This document shows, one piece after another, positions 20,438-32,863 of a stretch of 64,000 nt of DNA. The stretch's first letter is position 1, and the number at the start of each line of letters is the position of its first letter. The DNA is from Neurospora crassa OR74A (Eukaryota; Ascomycota; Sordariomycetes; Sordariales; Sordariaceae), in the NCBI RefSeq assembly GCF_000182925.2, contig NC_026504.1, forward strand, positions 1,550,001 through 1,614,000, written 5' to 3'. The notes under the pieces are model-generated. The model saw only the letters and a program-made list of their open reading frames with translations, had not been told where the DNA came from and made no database searches. Both the position numbers and the translations under genes were made by a program.

Positions 20438-22303
20438 CTAGCAGTCGGCCTTGACTCCATGTACCGAACCAGCATCACTCTGTCCATGCGCACAACAACC
20501 CTTGAGGTTTGTCGTGCTATCCACGTCCTCCTCACGGTACAGCGCAGACACAGAAGTCGTATCGCTATTCGCTTTCATCGAATCTGCCGAGGTTGTCGTA
20601 ACGTTATAGTTTGTCATTATTGTCATCGTCGTCGTTGTTGTTGTTGTTGTTGAGGTTTTCATTTCAAAAGACGGCCTGCTATCAGTCGATGTCCTCCCAG
20701 CCGCCAGAAGAAAAGGAGAATTCAAAAACTGTTGGTATCGCCCCCTCCCGCTCACTGGTATCTCGCTTAGCGCAGCATCCCCAACCGCCGCCGCCGTCGT
20801 TGTTGTTGTTAGCCCTGGGCCGGATTGCTGCTGCTGTCCACTAGTATCGGGGACCTCGATCCATGAGAGACGCTGCCCAAACGCATTGCGACATGGTCTT
20901 CTGCCTACCGTCAGAGGGGGGTCGCTACTGGTGGCAGTTGGCTCGCCTGTGGCGCCTTGTTCACCGCTGCTGTTGTTGCTGGCGCGCGGGTCGAGGAAGC
21001 TAGGGAAGAAGCGGACGATGAGAGGCTTCAGGGTCATGACGCAGGCGATGACGATGGCAGTGTGGACTTCGATTGCGGTCCAATAGGTGAGTTGTCCGGT
21101 GCTGAAGGTGATATCATGAACAGCTGTGTATTGGGAAGCGTAGAGATAGAAGACGCGGACGAGTGAGACGATGCAGATACTGTAGGGTAAGGAAAGATTG
21201 TGTGGTGAGTACATGATGTCTCCAGGCGACATGAGTGCGTGGTGATTGGAATGCTTATACTTACACAAAGCCCACGGCGAAGATGCCGACAACGAAAACC
21301 TTTTGTCGCGCGGGTAACTTCAAAGGACCGACGATTGGGATGGGCAGAAGAAAGATGAGAAAATCCGTGGTGATTGTCAAACTGGGGAAGCCAAAAGGCA
21401 AAAGAAATGTTAGCTTATCAGTTTGAGGAGTCTGGACTAGTTTAAGGTCAAGAATCAGCCTAACCCTGTGCAGCTCCAGTACCACTGGTTTGTATGACAA
21501 GTTGGTTTGGGTAATCCAACGCCCCAAGGTTGAGCCGGATCCCAGAAATCTCGCAGTGGTACACAAGCTGTGCAGATTATCATAATCGTGTAGACACTGG
21601 TAATACAAACAATGACGAGGACAGCATATGTAGCCCTCCGTGCCGATTCCACGGTGAATATGGTGAGATATAACAGGCAGATGGAGATCTTGGTCATCGC
21701 CAGCGAAAGGAAATAAGTCAAAGACGAAGCCCAGAATCCCTATCATGATGATGATAACATCCAGGTCAGTGTGAGCCACTGACAATGCGGCGGCAATGAG
21801 TAACTGAGTAATATGGGGTTAGGACAACTACACTTACCGCCATTAAAAACACATAATTGGCCTCATAATCGACGTTCCATATGTGTTTGCCCATGCCATG
21901 TGCGATTTCTGTAAGTTCGTTAGGCTTTGCAATCTTGATATCATAGTAGAGAGTGTCTGACAGACCAATGCTTTGGCTGCTGGACATTGCCGCTGCCATC
22001 ATCTGTCAACATATGTTAGAACGCAGGTACGAAGGTTGTTGGCAAAAACTTCAGCCTCTAACCAACCAGAGAAAACAGAATGCACCAATCCGATGCCCCA
22101 AGCCCGTTCACAGCCCTGGACCGCGCCCAAAACCTCAGGGCGACAAAAATGACAGCAATAGACCATGTCGTCCAGATTGCTCCCAGCATAGAAGGGCCGT
22201 AATCTTCATTCACACGGTATCCGCGGGGTGGTGGCGTCGCCGTGCTCTCATCTTCAGACCTGTACAGCACATAGGCCTCAGAACCGTACCTGCTCCCATG
22301 CAT
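20438..22303 (-). CDS. PTH11/rhodopsin-like seven-transmembrane protein
   Basis: Five exons on the minus strand: 22303-22067, 22002-21838, 21739-21465, 21381-21265 and 21179-20438, giving 511 aa. The introns (64, 98, 83 and 85 nt) all end in AG and keep one frame. Seven hydrophobic helices follow in order: AIWTTWSIAVIFVALRFW; SDWCILFSL; NYVFLMAGFWASSLTYF with TKISICLLYL; AVLVIVCITSVYTIMIICTA; DFLIFLLPIPIVGPLKLP; VVGIFAVGFVICIVSLVRVF; and WTAIEVHTAIVIACVMTLKP. These are the hallmarks of the fungal rhodopsin/PTH11-like GPCR family, including the acidic residue in helix 7. There is no CFEM domain before helix 1. The C-terminal tail of about 190 residues is Ser/Thr-rich and would be cytoplasmic. 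Ligand and G-protein coupling are unknown. Confidence 0.85.
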
Positions 22304-25300
22304 GCCGGGGACGACGGGTGCATCGAGCAAAAGTGAGACTCTGTAAAAGCTGTAGGTGAAGGCGAAGGATACACGCCTCTCGCCACGGTCACCCTGACAG
22401 GTCGGTAAAAGGGTCGAACTTGAGGTTTGTATTAAAGGGGTACCCTACCCTGCCCCTGAAACCTGGCTTCACCCCGGCAGCGATCTCTGTATGTGGCCGA
22501 GGCGATCCCAAGATCAGAGGGTGGGGCGAGCAAGTGGTGTTATCTTGAGCCTGACGAGATGACGATGATGTATTGGCTTGCTAGCGGGCGAGCTCCCAGT
22601 GTTCCCGATTAGGAGAGCACACGAACCGGAATTTGGTCCGCTCAATGTGGTTGACCTGATCGAGGTTATCACAATGGAAAACTGGGCCTCGAGGGATCGG
22701 TAGCGTTTGTAGGTGTGTTATTGCTGAGGTAAAGCGAGAATGTTCAATGCTGACCGCCTTTCTGAAATTGGATTTCCGCGGAGTAGTGGTATGATAACTG
22801 ACTGCCTCTTCCGGTTAAGGTAACAAGAAACCTGGCACGTTGTGAGTTCTACATAATAGGGTCACCGGTGGTCGACAGACAAATGTGACTGAATCAAGAG
22901 GGTCATCAGGCTTTGCTATTGAGATGACCAGGACTCTCGGATGAGGACAATCCCGGTTGGTGGTCTCGACCTAAAAGTGTGAGAAAGGTCGAGTCCGGGC
23001 AAGTAACTATGGGATTCGGTCATTTGTTAGTTGTATTGCTGTACCTCATTTTCTCCTCCGGCATGAGATTATCATTACAAGATGACAGAGCAGAATCTCT
23101 GGGACTCTCACCTTGCTCAGGGATTTTTACCTGACAGCCTCCCTCGGCCAAGCGGATGATGCTACACTGCTTGTGGGCAGCTGACGACGACGTCTAACCC
23201 GACCTGGCCGTATTCGGAGTCGTTGAAACGAGATCGGTTCCAGCCAGACGGTACGCGATGGGTCCAATTGGGCTGGTTTGGTTGGGCATAAGTGCCGGGC
23301 CGCTGGGTCCCAGTGACTGCCGAGAGTATAGTGCCTTTCAGTCTTTGGAACTGTCTGAAGACCACGCCTTCTGGTGTCCTTGGTTGATTCTGCGCAAAGT
23401 AAAATGATTGAAGGGCACAGATACAGCCGGGTAAAACTTGGGACTGCTCGAGGTGAACAGGGCAAAGAGTGGTATTAGTGTAGATGAAGTAGTGGGAGAT
23501 CAAGGAGGAGAAGAGATCATCATCTGATTTCCGCAGGGCCATGGCAAATAGTGTCGGATGGAACACAGTGTCGTGGATGATATAAGAACGTGCACGGCTA
23601 GTTGAACGGTTGTGGTCAATGATGCGGAGCTAGCTAGTGTGCACTAGGACCTTGCCCGGATCGACATAGGCTGGATATCTGAGATATCCTCCTCGAAACC
23701 CCCAGGCCTGATGCCAGCATGAAAACGGAAATTGCCTTGTGAGGAACATCACGTCGTCCTGGTCTCCAAAAAATGAAGGGCTCCCAGTGGCTGGGCGGAC
23801 TGGACATGAATTGTTGCGCACAGGGGATCCCCGCGGATATACAATTAACCCAGCCCTGAGGGGAAAACAACGAGTAGCTAGGTTTGCTTGCATCGTAATG
23901 AGAACCTCGCTCACCTTCGTTTGCTCCATTGTGGAATCCCATAGACTCAATCCGAGTCAGACTCAGAACTTGGACATTTTCTGTGGCTTGGAGATAGCAC
24001 GCTGATGAAGAGCGGCGAGCTGAGCAGTAAAGTGGTTTGATGATAAGATCGTGCCAAGATAAAAACAAAAGGGGGGGAGGGCTTCTTTTGATGAGCCTGT
24101 CTTCCCTCATCGTGCCGCCAGATGACTGGACCGAGATCGGCTTTTTCGGTCATCCCCCCACCACACTACCCACGGAGAAAAGTCCGTAGTGTCCTGTCAA
24201 GATTTGATCGAAGTCATTTCACCGCCTGTTGTGACGACGTCTCGACGTTCACAAGAGAGCCACAGCTTCGAAATGAGCTTCTCGAAGAGGACCATCGAGG
24301 TTGCGAGTGTGTTTTTTATAATTTTGCTCGACTTGGTGGAGTAAGGCCGCAGATCCACCGCGCTATCTCAGGGTAGATTCGGCATGTTGTCGGTTATAAT
24401 GAGGGATCTCATACTGTACATAACTCAATGGGTGAGTGTGATGGCTTCTCGGTAACACAGTCTCCCGCGTCCATTCTCATTCGAGTGGCCGCTATTGAGT
24501 GTTCGGAGTGGAAAGGTACCGAAATGCAATATCACTTGAGATCGTCCCAAAACCATGTGACAGATCTAAATCCCCAAGAAGAGTGGTCTATAGGATGAAC
24601 AATAAAAAGCAACGGGCGGCGATGATCGCGGATCGGGATGATGACCTGGTGGGAGATCCAATGCCACCCAACTAACCCGCCGACATGATGTTTAAGGATT
24701 GGTGGACGACGGGAGGGGAGTGACCTACCTCCCTACCTAGTTAAGGTGCCACTGACGGCGGCTGGAATCAGAAACGCGCCAGGGGCACCTTCCAGGTACC
24801 AGCAGCCAAATCCTGGGGTGCATCAGCCCGCTCACACCAGGGCGTTCCACAGAATGGAATGGATGGAACGGTCCTGCGCGAATCGTGAACAGGGCGTCTC
24901 CAGGTGGGTTGGGGACGAACGCCCAGTGGGCGAGGTGGTGCAGGTGCTCGGGCCAGTGAGGTGAACTTGCTGCGGGGCCCCTGCCCTGCCCCTGTAAAGT
25001 CGTGCCTGCCGGGATCCTGGCCGTTGTTCATGGCCTCTAACTGGAAATTTTCCAGCAGCCGTCGCGGGGCAGGCAAAGAAGCCGTGTAAAGAGGGTGCTT
25101 CATTGCATCTTTTGGACCTCGGAGAGTCGAAGTGATAGACTTTCACGGAACACTTTGAACACCAAGCATCGAGGCAAATATTATCCAGTATCGCTATTGC
25201 ACCGACCGTACATCTAGACTCGACACCGACCAATACTATCGCAACAGCCAATCATTAGCGCGACCGTCTCCAAAAAACTTCAACCACTCCGAAGGAATCA

Positions 25301-25374
25301 CCTCTTCCTCACCTCGCCAAGCAGACGGCGACAAAGCTCCAACTTTTTTGTCCACACCAGCCAGGAAGCCCACC
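22304..25374. other. Intergenic region between 7-TM gene and RPC5
   Basis: About 3.1 kb between divergent genes. Minus-strand open frames at 23162-23566 and 23634-24110 have no recognisable protein character and no support from splice sites, so they are not called. No RNA gene or mobile element was seen. Confidence 0.45.
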
Positions 25375-26718
25375 ATGGCACCTCCCCAACCAACAACCAC
25401 AAAACCCGACGTAGAAGACGACCCCATCGTCGCCACCTACAACGTCTTCATCAAGCCTCCCCTCCCCCAAGACCGCAAGCTCGTCGTCCTCCGCTACGTC
25501 ACCAAGACCGCCCAAGACCCGTCCTCCATCAAGCCGCCACGGATCAACGGCTTCCGCGTGAAGCCCGAAACAGGCATCTACGAGGTCGACATCCCTCTCG
25601 AGACGAGCGATGGCTACAACAAGGACAAGGGTATTGCGTGGGGTGTGGCGCTAGCCAAGTCGATGGAGTCCAAGAAGGGCGGCAGTCTTGGTCTGGCCGG
25701 TGGTTTCAACATTGGTGGACAAGGAGGATCGGCACGCGGTGGCCCTGGAGCTGGTGGTGCGGGTGGGCGGCGTGGCGGTAATTCTGGAGGAGGAGACGAT
25801 GATGAGGCGCAAAACCTGAGCTGGCCTGAGGCTGTGGCGCAAGGCAAGGCCATTATCGACCAGAAGTTGACGGGTAGTCGTAGTGCGGGCGAGGATTACG
25901 TGAAGCACATGGTTGGTGTGTTTCAAGGAAGTGAGTCCAGTTTAACCTTCCCCCCTCTCTATTCCCATTGCCAGTTCATCCTCACTAACACTCCACCTCT
26001 TCCTCCAACAGACAACCTCCATCTGACCCCAGTAACCTCCCTCGTCCAACTCCGACCTGTAGCCCCTTATCTTGACGCCGCCACCGAGCAAGAACGGCTT
26101 GCTCGTCTTGGCCCCTCCGCCGCGGGCGGCGCCGGTGGTCCCGCCGACAAGCAGGCCGCGGGGCGTGCAATCCACATGTCCATCAAGTCGTCTGATTCGG
26201 GAGCGGCAGGAGCGGCAGCCGAGACCATGGCGGACCGTTTGCGCGCTGTGCAGACAGAACCCTGGCACAACCTCAAGTGGTACCACGACGAGCACGGCGA
26301 GGCGTGGGACACGTATAATGAGTGTATGCTTTTGCGGTCGAGCGAGGCTGCTAATGCTGCGCCGGTTGCAGAGGACGAGGTGGATGAAGAGAAGAAGAAG
26401 GAGATGAAGGAAGAGAAGGATGGGGAGGAGGCGGCGGCGGCGGCAGAGCCAACAGATGATAGCGGAGCGCCTGATCTGGTTGAGAAAGTGAATAGGCTGC
26501 AGTCGGATTGGGGCGAAGAGCAAATCCTGCGGTCGATCAACGGGTTGGGGCCGGATGATAAGAAGCCGGGTGAGGAGGCGGTTTCGGTGCCCTCGGTTTT
26601 TGGCACGAAAAAGGCCACCGTCACGGCTGCGGCGAACAAGGTTGTTAACAGCAAGGGAAAGGGAAAGGCGGTAGCAGCGGCAACATCTTCTTCGTCGAAT
26701 GCCATGCAGCTTGACTAG
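25375..26718 (+). CDS. DNA-directed RNA polymerase III subunit Rpc5 (yeast Rpc37)
   Basis: Exons 25375-25930 and 26012-26718 encode 420 aa. The ATG at 25375 sits in CACCATGG, and no upstream in-frame ATG exists. The protein opens with DDPIVATYNVFIKPPLPQD, the Rpc5/Sin-family start (DPxVxxYxVxxxP), continues with LVVLRYV and VDIPLET, and after a Gly-rich insert has NLHLTPVTSLVQLRPVAPYLD, the conserved second strand block. Later blocks include EPWHNLKWYHDEHGEAWDTY. In known polymerases Rpc37 pairs with Rpc53 in a TFIIF-like module needed for termination and reinitiation at tRNA and 5S genes. The fungal protein is longer than yeast Rpc37 because of the Gly-rich loop and an acidic/Lys tail. The 81-nt intron is a multiple of three without a stop. 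Confidence 0.85.
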   Translation: MAPPQPTTTKPDVEDDPIVATYNVFIKPPLPQDRKLVVLRYVTKTAQDPSSIKPPRINGFRVKPETGIYEVDIPLETSDGYNKDKGIAWGVALAKSMESKKGGSLGLAGGFNIGGQGGSARGGPGAGGAGGRRGGNSGGGDDDEAQNLSWPEAVAQGKAIIDQKLTGSRSAGEDYVKHMVGVFQGSESSLTFPPLYSHCQFILTNTPPLPPTDNLHLTPVTSLVQLRPVAPYLDAATEQERLARLGPSAAGGAGGPADKQAAGRAIHMSIKSSDSGAAGAAAETMADRLRAVQTEPWHNLKWYHDEHGEAWDTYNECMLLRSSEAANAAPVAEDEVDEEKKKEMKEEKDGEEAAAAAEPTDDSGAPDLVEKVNRLQSDWGEEQILRSINGLGPDDKKPGEEAVSVPSVFGTKKATVTAAANKVVNSKGKGKAVAAATSSSSNAMQLD

Positions 26719-27517
26719 GAGTCAGAGACTGTCGGCGATAAGAGAAGGACCTCACGCTTGAAGCGGTAAAGGCAAAGGGAGTGGGAGCGAAAGCTGAGCA
26801 CATATCATATGTGAGCCTTTCCAAGCGGGAGCCCCAATATAGAGGGTCAGCGGCTACTACCCTTTGGTTAACTGATAGATTCTCTTCTCATCTTTAAGAA
26901 AAATACGATACCCTACGACTGACTCCCATTCTTTCCCGCCTTCTTCCTCGCAGGCTTTCTCCTGAAAACAGACCGTTATGGTGACAGGTGTGGCGAACAA
27001 TGATCAATGATGTTTGACCTCGCAAAACCCAACCCGACCGACCGCTTTTTTGGTCCCTATTCTACAGTTGTCTCCATCCATCCATCCATCCATCCATCCA
27101 TACAGCAATGCCGAGTTATATAGAAACCAACCGCCAAGTTCTTTTCTTTTCCCCAGCGATGCAATGTAGGTAAGAAGAAACTCCTCCTGCTTCCCGCCCC
27201 AGGAGTTTACCTTTCAGTAGTAGGTAAGCCAAAATGTTTATTAAGGTAAACAATTCCTTGTGAAATGGCCCATATACATGGTTCCTGTTCCTCCACCAAG
27301 CTGCTTTTTTTGATCCGCCTTAAAAGTATGAGCGAGTCTCTCGATATATGCAAGGGACTCTTCAAGAACAATCGCTGACCGAACGCGATGCAACCAACGC
27401 AACTTTTCCTTTTTTTCGATAATGATGATGATGATCGTCGTTGCTTAAACCACCCGCCCAGATAGTTTTTGCAACGGACTTTCAAAGTCAATGTGTGTAG
27501 GGTTATTGCCGAGTTGC
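26719..27517. other. Convergent 3' flanks of RPC5 and PAT1
   Basis: Noncoding, consistent with two 3' UTRs. It contains a (CCAT)n microsatellite at about 27074-27100. No gene is seen. Confidence 0.6.
27074..27100. repeat. (CCAT)n microsatellite
   Basis: About six to seven copies of a CCAT tetranucleotide in the 3' flank between the RPC5 and PAT1 genes. Confidence 0.9.
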
Positions 27518-30062
27518 TTACTGGAGCAGCTCAACGTCGAGGCCGATCGACCGCATGAAGAGGTTGACGTTCTGCAGACGGTCGGCTGCGAGTGCTGGAG
27601 GCAACGTCTTGGCGAGGCTGACGGTGTCCATGACACGATCCTTGACAGCAATGACAAGTCTTTGCTGCTGGTCAGGGCTGGCACCGATACCGATAGCGGC
27701 GAGAAGCTGCCAGACGTAGGTATCCTGATCGGTGGCAATGCTACCGGGGAAAATGTACGGAAGAGTGGGCTCGAGGATGTTGAAGAACTGAGTGTAGGTC
27801 ATGTCCCTGTAGAGACAGTTAGCATTTGGTTCATGTCTCATGATACCATGAATATAGAGGAACTTACCAAGAACGCCAATCCTGTTCACTGCCTCCGCCA
27901 TTGTGCTTGATAAGCTCCGCCCGACTGAGAATCATGGTAAGCATCGACGCGCCAATTCTGCTCTTGGCGATGACGTCCACGTTGCGCGTGCACACAAGAC
28001 CAAGGATGGCGGCAACAAGATCGAGGCCGAGTTCGTTCATAAACGTGAACAGCGTGGTTACTATAGCAGCCGAGAACAGCTCAATGTTTTCACGCATAGC
28101 GGCGTTGAACTGGATGTCATCAGTTGTAACCTGAGCTTCTCGGACAACGTCGAGTTGGTCGAGATTCACGACAATGCGTGTGAAAATGGTAATTCTTTGC
28201 TCGTGGTTCGTGTGACGGAAGATGCGCGGTATGGCTTTCTTGCCCTTACTGTAACTGAGAAGGGCCATGAAGGGGTGGATGCGGCCTGGCTGGTCGTGAT
28301 CCTGCACCCTCAGAGCCTTCCAAAGCTGCTCATTCAACGCCTGTCCCTCGTTACTCCATGCAAAGACCTTGGCAAGAGCTTCTTGATCGTCCTCGGCAGG
28401 CGCCATAGGCATGTTGCGTTCGTGGTCTTCCATCTTCATAAGTGTAGTGTATACCAGCTCGAGGGCCCTCAGTTCGTCCTTCTTGTCCCGGCCATTAACA
28501 GGATGCGGTGCCTTCTTCACATCGCTGGCGCTGTCGTTACGCTTGATGTTGAGAAGCGGCTTCGGGGTCTTGGCGTTGCTGAAGGAAATCTTGCCCAAGC
28601 TACCTTCAATAACAAGCTGCTTATTCTTGGGCTTGTTCTTGGCCGCCTCAACAGCACGCTGGACCTGTTGTTCCATCCTCTGCATATGGTTTTCAGGACC
28701 CCTGTTATGGCGGCGCATACCTCCTTGACGGCTTCCTGTCTGAAACAGATAAGTCTGAGCGAACTGGTTCAGAGGCTGGCTGGGGTGCTGGCGATGGCCA
28801 GCCTGGATCTGACTATGGACTTGATAGTAAAAGTCCTCGGCGAGTGACTCGTCTGTGCCGTGTTCATTGGGATTTCCAGTGGCTGCGACAAGCTGCTGAA
28901 GCTGGATCCGGGTGATGAAATTCTTGTCCTGTGGCGTCATGATACCATTGTCGCGAGACATTTGGAAGATCTTGTGGTTGCGCTTGGCGCGCTTAGCTTC
29001 CTGTTCAAGATACGCAGCCTTTTCCTCCTCCGAGAGCTGAGCCAGCTGGGCAGGATGAAGAATCATAGGGGGCTGTCGCGGAAGAGAGCCTTGTTGCCTG
29101 TGGCCCTGGTGAGCGGACTGAGGACCGGACGGAGGCGTAGGGTGAACAGGCAGCCCGATCTTAGCCGCGTCGCCTGAAAGACGGTTGGGGTTCTGCAGGA
29201 TCTGAGTAGGCTGCTGAGGAACAGCGGGTTGCTGATGCTGTTGAATAGCGGGCGGTTGGGAAGAGGGCTGGGCTGGCGTAGGAGGCTTCGAGTGAGGCCG
29301 CTGAAGAATTGTCATGGGATGTCCCTGCGGTTGATGGTACAGAGGTTCAACGACACCGGCTTGGAAGTGAGCCTGCGGCTGGTTCTGAGCTTGGTGCTGG
29401 TAGAGGTAAGCCTGTTCATGTGGAATTTGATGGGGCTGATGCTGAGGAGCGGGAGATGGGGTGGCCGCCTTAGCCTGGGCGCGCATCTGAGCCTCAACCT
29501 CCTCAAGACTCAGCATCTTGCGGCCCCCAGACGGCGCGCTAGGGACGGCAGGTTGAGCAGGCGGCGGCGGTTGCTTCTTGGGTGCGACACCCCAGAGAGC
29601 AGCGTCAACCTGAAGATCCTCGATCGGCTGCTCGTGGTATTTTTCGTAGCCGGTCCTGGCAGGTCTAACTGGAGCCTGCGCGAAATAGTTGTACGAGGGT
29701 CCGGCGATGGGCGTATAGGCCGATGGCTGCGCGACAGGCTGGGGAGCCTTGGCAGCTGGTTGTTGGCGGTTGAAACGAACATTTTCCTCTTCAATGACGT
29801 TCGCGACCTTGGCGGTGTGGCCAAAGAAGTCAAAGTCTTTGCCTACAGGACCCGGCTCGCCAGTATCGCCGCCAAAAGTATCATCATTGAAGGCATCGTC
29901 GGTCTCATCCAGCTGGTCACCCAAGCCGTCATAAGTGTCCTCGAAGTCGATCTCTTCGGCTTCCTCGTCCCGGTTGGCTAGGCTGGCAAAGGGATCGTGA
30001 GCCTGGGAGAAGCCGGGAGCGGCGGTATTATGGCGAGACTGGTCGAAGTTGAAGAAAGACAT
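27518..30062 (-). CDS. mRNA decapping activator Pat1
   Basis: Exons 30062-27868 and 27806-27518 join across a 61-nt GTAAGT...CAG intron to encode 827 aa, near yeast Pat1. The N-terminus (MSFFNFDQS, then an acidic EEIDFEDTYDGLGDQLDETD stretch) is the short Pat1 N-domain that contacts the DEAD-box helicase Dhh1. It is followed by a Pro/Gln-rich linker to about residue 330, which drives P-body assembly in known homologues. The block SRDNGIMTPQDKNFITRIQL and the downstream QAGHRQHPSQPLNQFAQTYL match the Pat1 middle domain. The helical Pat1-C domain occupies about the last 300 residues. Pat1 bridges the Lsm1-7 ring on deadenylated mRNA to Dcp2 in the cytoplasm. Confidence 0.92.
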
Positions 30063-32863
30063 ATTGGCGATGCCTGTTGGGTTTATGGAAAATTTCTACA
30101 GAGGTATCACTATTGTAGGGTCAGTATACGTTGAGCGAAGAAAGATCGTTGCGGCGCAAATCCGGGTGCGATGTTGAGCTTTGGCTGATTGGCAAGGGCA
30201 CAGAGGAAAATGAGGGGCAAAGCAAAAGACGAGACCCTGGTTGGTGAGTGGGACGAGAAGTATAAAGAAGGAACAGCCGTGACGCAGGTTCACGAAGTTC
30301 TGGGTGGAAGGGGAAACAGGAAGGGCTTGAAGGTCCAGTGGTCAAACAGCCCGAGCCAAGCAGAGGGGCGACTCGATGGATGTTCCACCTAGCTGGGGGT
30401 GGTGAGCTGTCTCTTGAAGCGCGGGGCAACAACAACGACATGGAAGATGGAGAATTGGGACATGGGAGCCCAACTTTCATCCCATGACCTTGCCATACCG
30501 AGGTTGCAAGCACGCTGTAGAGAAATCAAAGAACAACGTACAGAACGATATGTAAAGATGTTGGTATGATCGGTTTGGTCAAGCACCATGATGCTGCGAT
30601 GCGCGACGTGAAGGGAAAGGAGACGTGTCGACGGCGGTGCGACTCGTGCAAAGGAGCGGAGCAGAGCTTGTCAGGGCGGCAACAAATACTCAGCGCTCGG
30701 CTTGGAAATATTAAAACAGAGAAGCAAAGAAGGCTGTGAACTAACGACCGGAAGCGCAACTGGGTGCGCCGCGGTGAAGATGTGGATGCGGTTGCTCGGA
30801 GTGGTAGCTTGATGGCAGCGCAAAAGGCGACAAGAGACCGACGCAGATGGATGAAGTCAGGCCAACTCCAACTCAGAAGCCAGATCAGGGAGCTGTGGAC
30901 CAATCGCCCCCGAGGGCCAATGGAGCCTGGCAACAGGTGGGCGGGCGGCGGTAGGCCTGACGCTTTGACACACCACCCTCCTGTCTTGCCGTTCGTTGAC
31001 TGACGATGGGACTTCCAAGGCCGCGGCCGGGGGAGTGATTGCCACGGTTGGGCGGCAACCAGAGGCCCATTGCCTGCCGGGCTGTGGGATCCTCAACCGC
31101 CGGCAAGAATGTCCATTCCATCCTTCCAGTCTTGCAAGTTGTTTTATCCGATGAGCCAATCGGCGATACCCGCCCGCTAGTTGTGATGCGTAACAGTGAT
31201 CAACTGGAGGCTACAACATGAGACCCGGACGGGACGGCAACCTCATGGTCAACATTTAACGCCAAGCCGACAACCAAATTTCAAGCTCGAGATATCGATT
31301 TTGGCAAGAAAGCTGAAGGGCAAGGACAGTAGCTCAGGCATCCATTTTGCTGCCGTGACATCCGTGACTAAACGCAGCTGTTTAGACTGTGCTTCTAAGT
31401 ATGTGAATTCGCCATTCCGATGCAGGTGAAGCGGAAGCGCGGACATGGACAGAGGCAAACATGGCATGGCTATCTTAAGGCTGTTTTCTTGACAGGTGAC
31501 TTTACTGTACATAGTATGCAGTCGAACTTGAATTATATCAGGGGCCTGGTATTTCCCTGTTGTTTCTTTTGAGAGGGAGGTATCATGGCCATCACTCAAG
31601 TCGGTGTTCTTCGCCATCTTGAAGAACTACTCCGATCGGAGGAGCAATGCGGAGGGAGCAGGCCGGCAGCAGATCATATTAACCCAAGTATCATAGTATG
31701 AGCTAATCAGCCACTTCTCAGCGTGGTAAAAGGATCAAGAAGCTCAAGACATACCCCTCCGTTGACGGATGCGACATGTGAACTGAAGTCGTCGTAGAGG
31801 TAGGTAGTGCCCCTGGAAGTTGACGACGCCCGTCTCAAGGGGGTTTTTGTCCCTTACTAACAGGGCCACGCTAGAACCGTCACGGCCCGCAATAATGGGG
31901 TACCTGCGGATACAGGTGACGACGAAGCTGTGGGGGCACCGAGGGCACCCTAATGTCTTTCCCTGCCGCCTACCCCCGCGGCCAATCTTTTGGTCCTGGC
32001 CGGACGGAAACATTGAGGTGCTCAGGGGAATGCACCGCAAGCGACCATCAGGAACGGGGAATGCGATAGCTTCTGGTAGGTATGTAGATATTATTTAGGC
32101 CACTTGCGGACGTTGCTGAGGATGTTGTAGGTAGATACCGACACTTTTGGGATGTTTTCATTACAGGCTAGTTCGCACCTAACTACCTCTAAAGAGGCCG
32201 AAACATGAACAGCACTTGAGATACCAGCATCTCCATGCTAGACATTCCTCTAATATCCAAGTCCCCAAGTATCAGAACAAAGTATCCAGGGGTATTTACA
32301 GTCTAGAAAAGTGCCAGACTCTTCTCAACCAACGGCCCGGGTACCCCTTTGCATACGCGGACGTGGCACCCCTCTGTACCTCTACGTGCCAATTAATGTG
32401 CCTAGCAAACCTCCGCATTATATCCATACAATACCAGGCAATACGAAGCTGCAGTGGGCTGCCCTAGCAGGACTGCGCCCGAGCCTTCGAACCCTGACAG
32501 CTAACAACACTTGGCTCCCGTCCCGCCTCCAAGGGAACTTCTTCCTCTTTCAACTTCACTTCTTTTTCAGGATCCAAGCCTGGCCATCTTCTCTCCTGGT
32601 TGAATTATCTCTTTCAACCACCGAGGCCGTGTTCGCCATCTGCAGTTCCATCTCGGACATCTCCCCGGGATCCGGACATCTCAAGACTTGTCGTGCAGCA
32701 GCGATTCACGAGGGATCCGGGTCGCTTCCTTCCGTGGCTCGCCTTCAGCCATTGTCCATCCTGTCCCACAGGACCCGTGAACACGAACATTTTCGGAAAC
32801 ACAATCACCACTGCACTCGACAAACTTTGACTTTAGGCTCGATTCAGTCCGTATTCCTTCAAC
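30063..32863. other. Shared upstream region of PAT1 and the mannosyltransferase gene
   Basis: About 2.8 kb between two divergent genes, holding both promoters and leaders. Short ORFs (for example 30121-30513 minus and 32311-33072 plus, which overlaps the first mannosyltransferase exon in another frame) show no recognisable proteins. No RNA gene was recognised. Confidence 0.5.

Noticed and set aside
23162-24110. Two minus-strand open frames between the 7-TM and RPC5 genes
   Set aside because: No recognisable domain, unusual composition, no splice partners.
27903-28847. 314-codon plus-strand frame antisense to PAT1
   Set aside because: Antisense shadow; the minus-strand Pat1 domains are clear.
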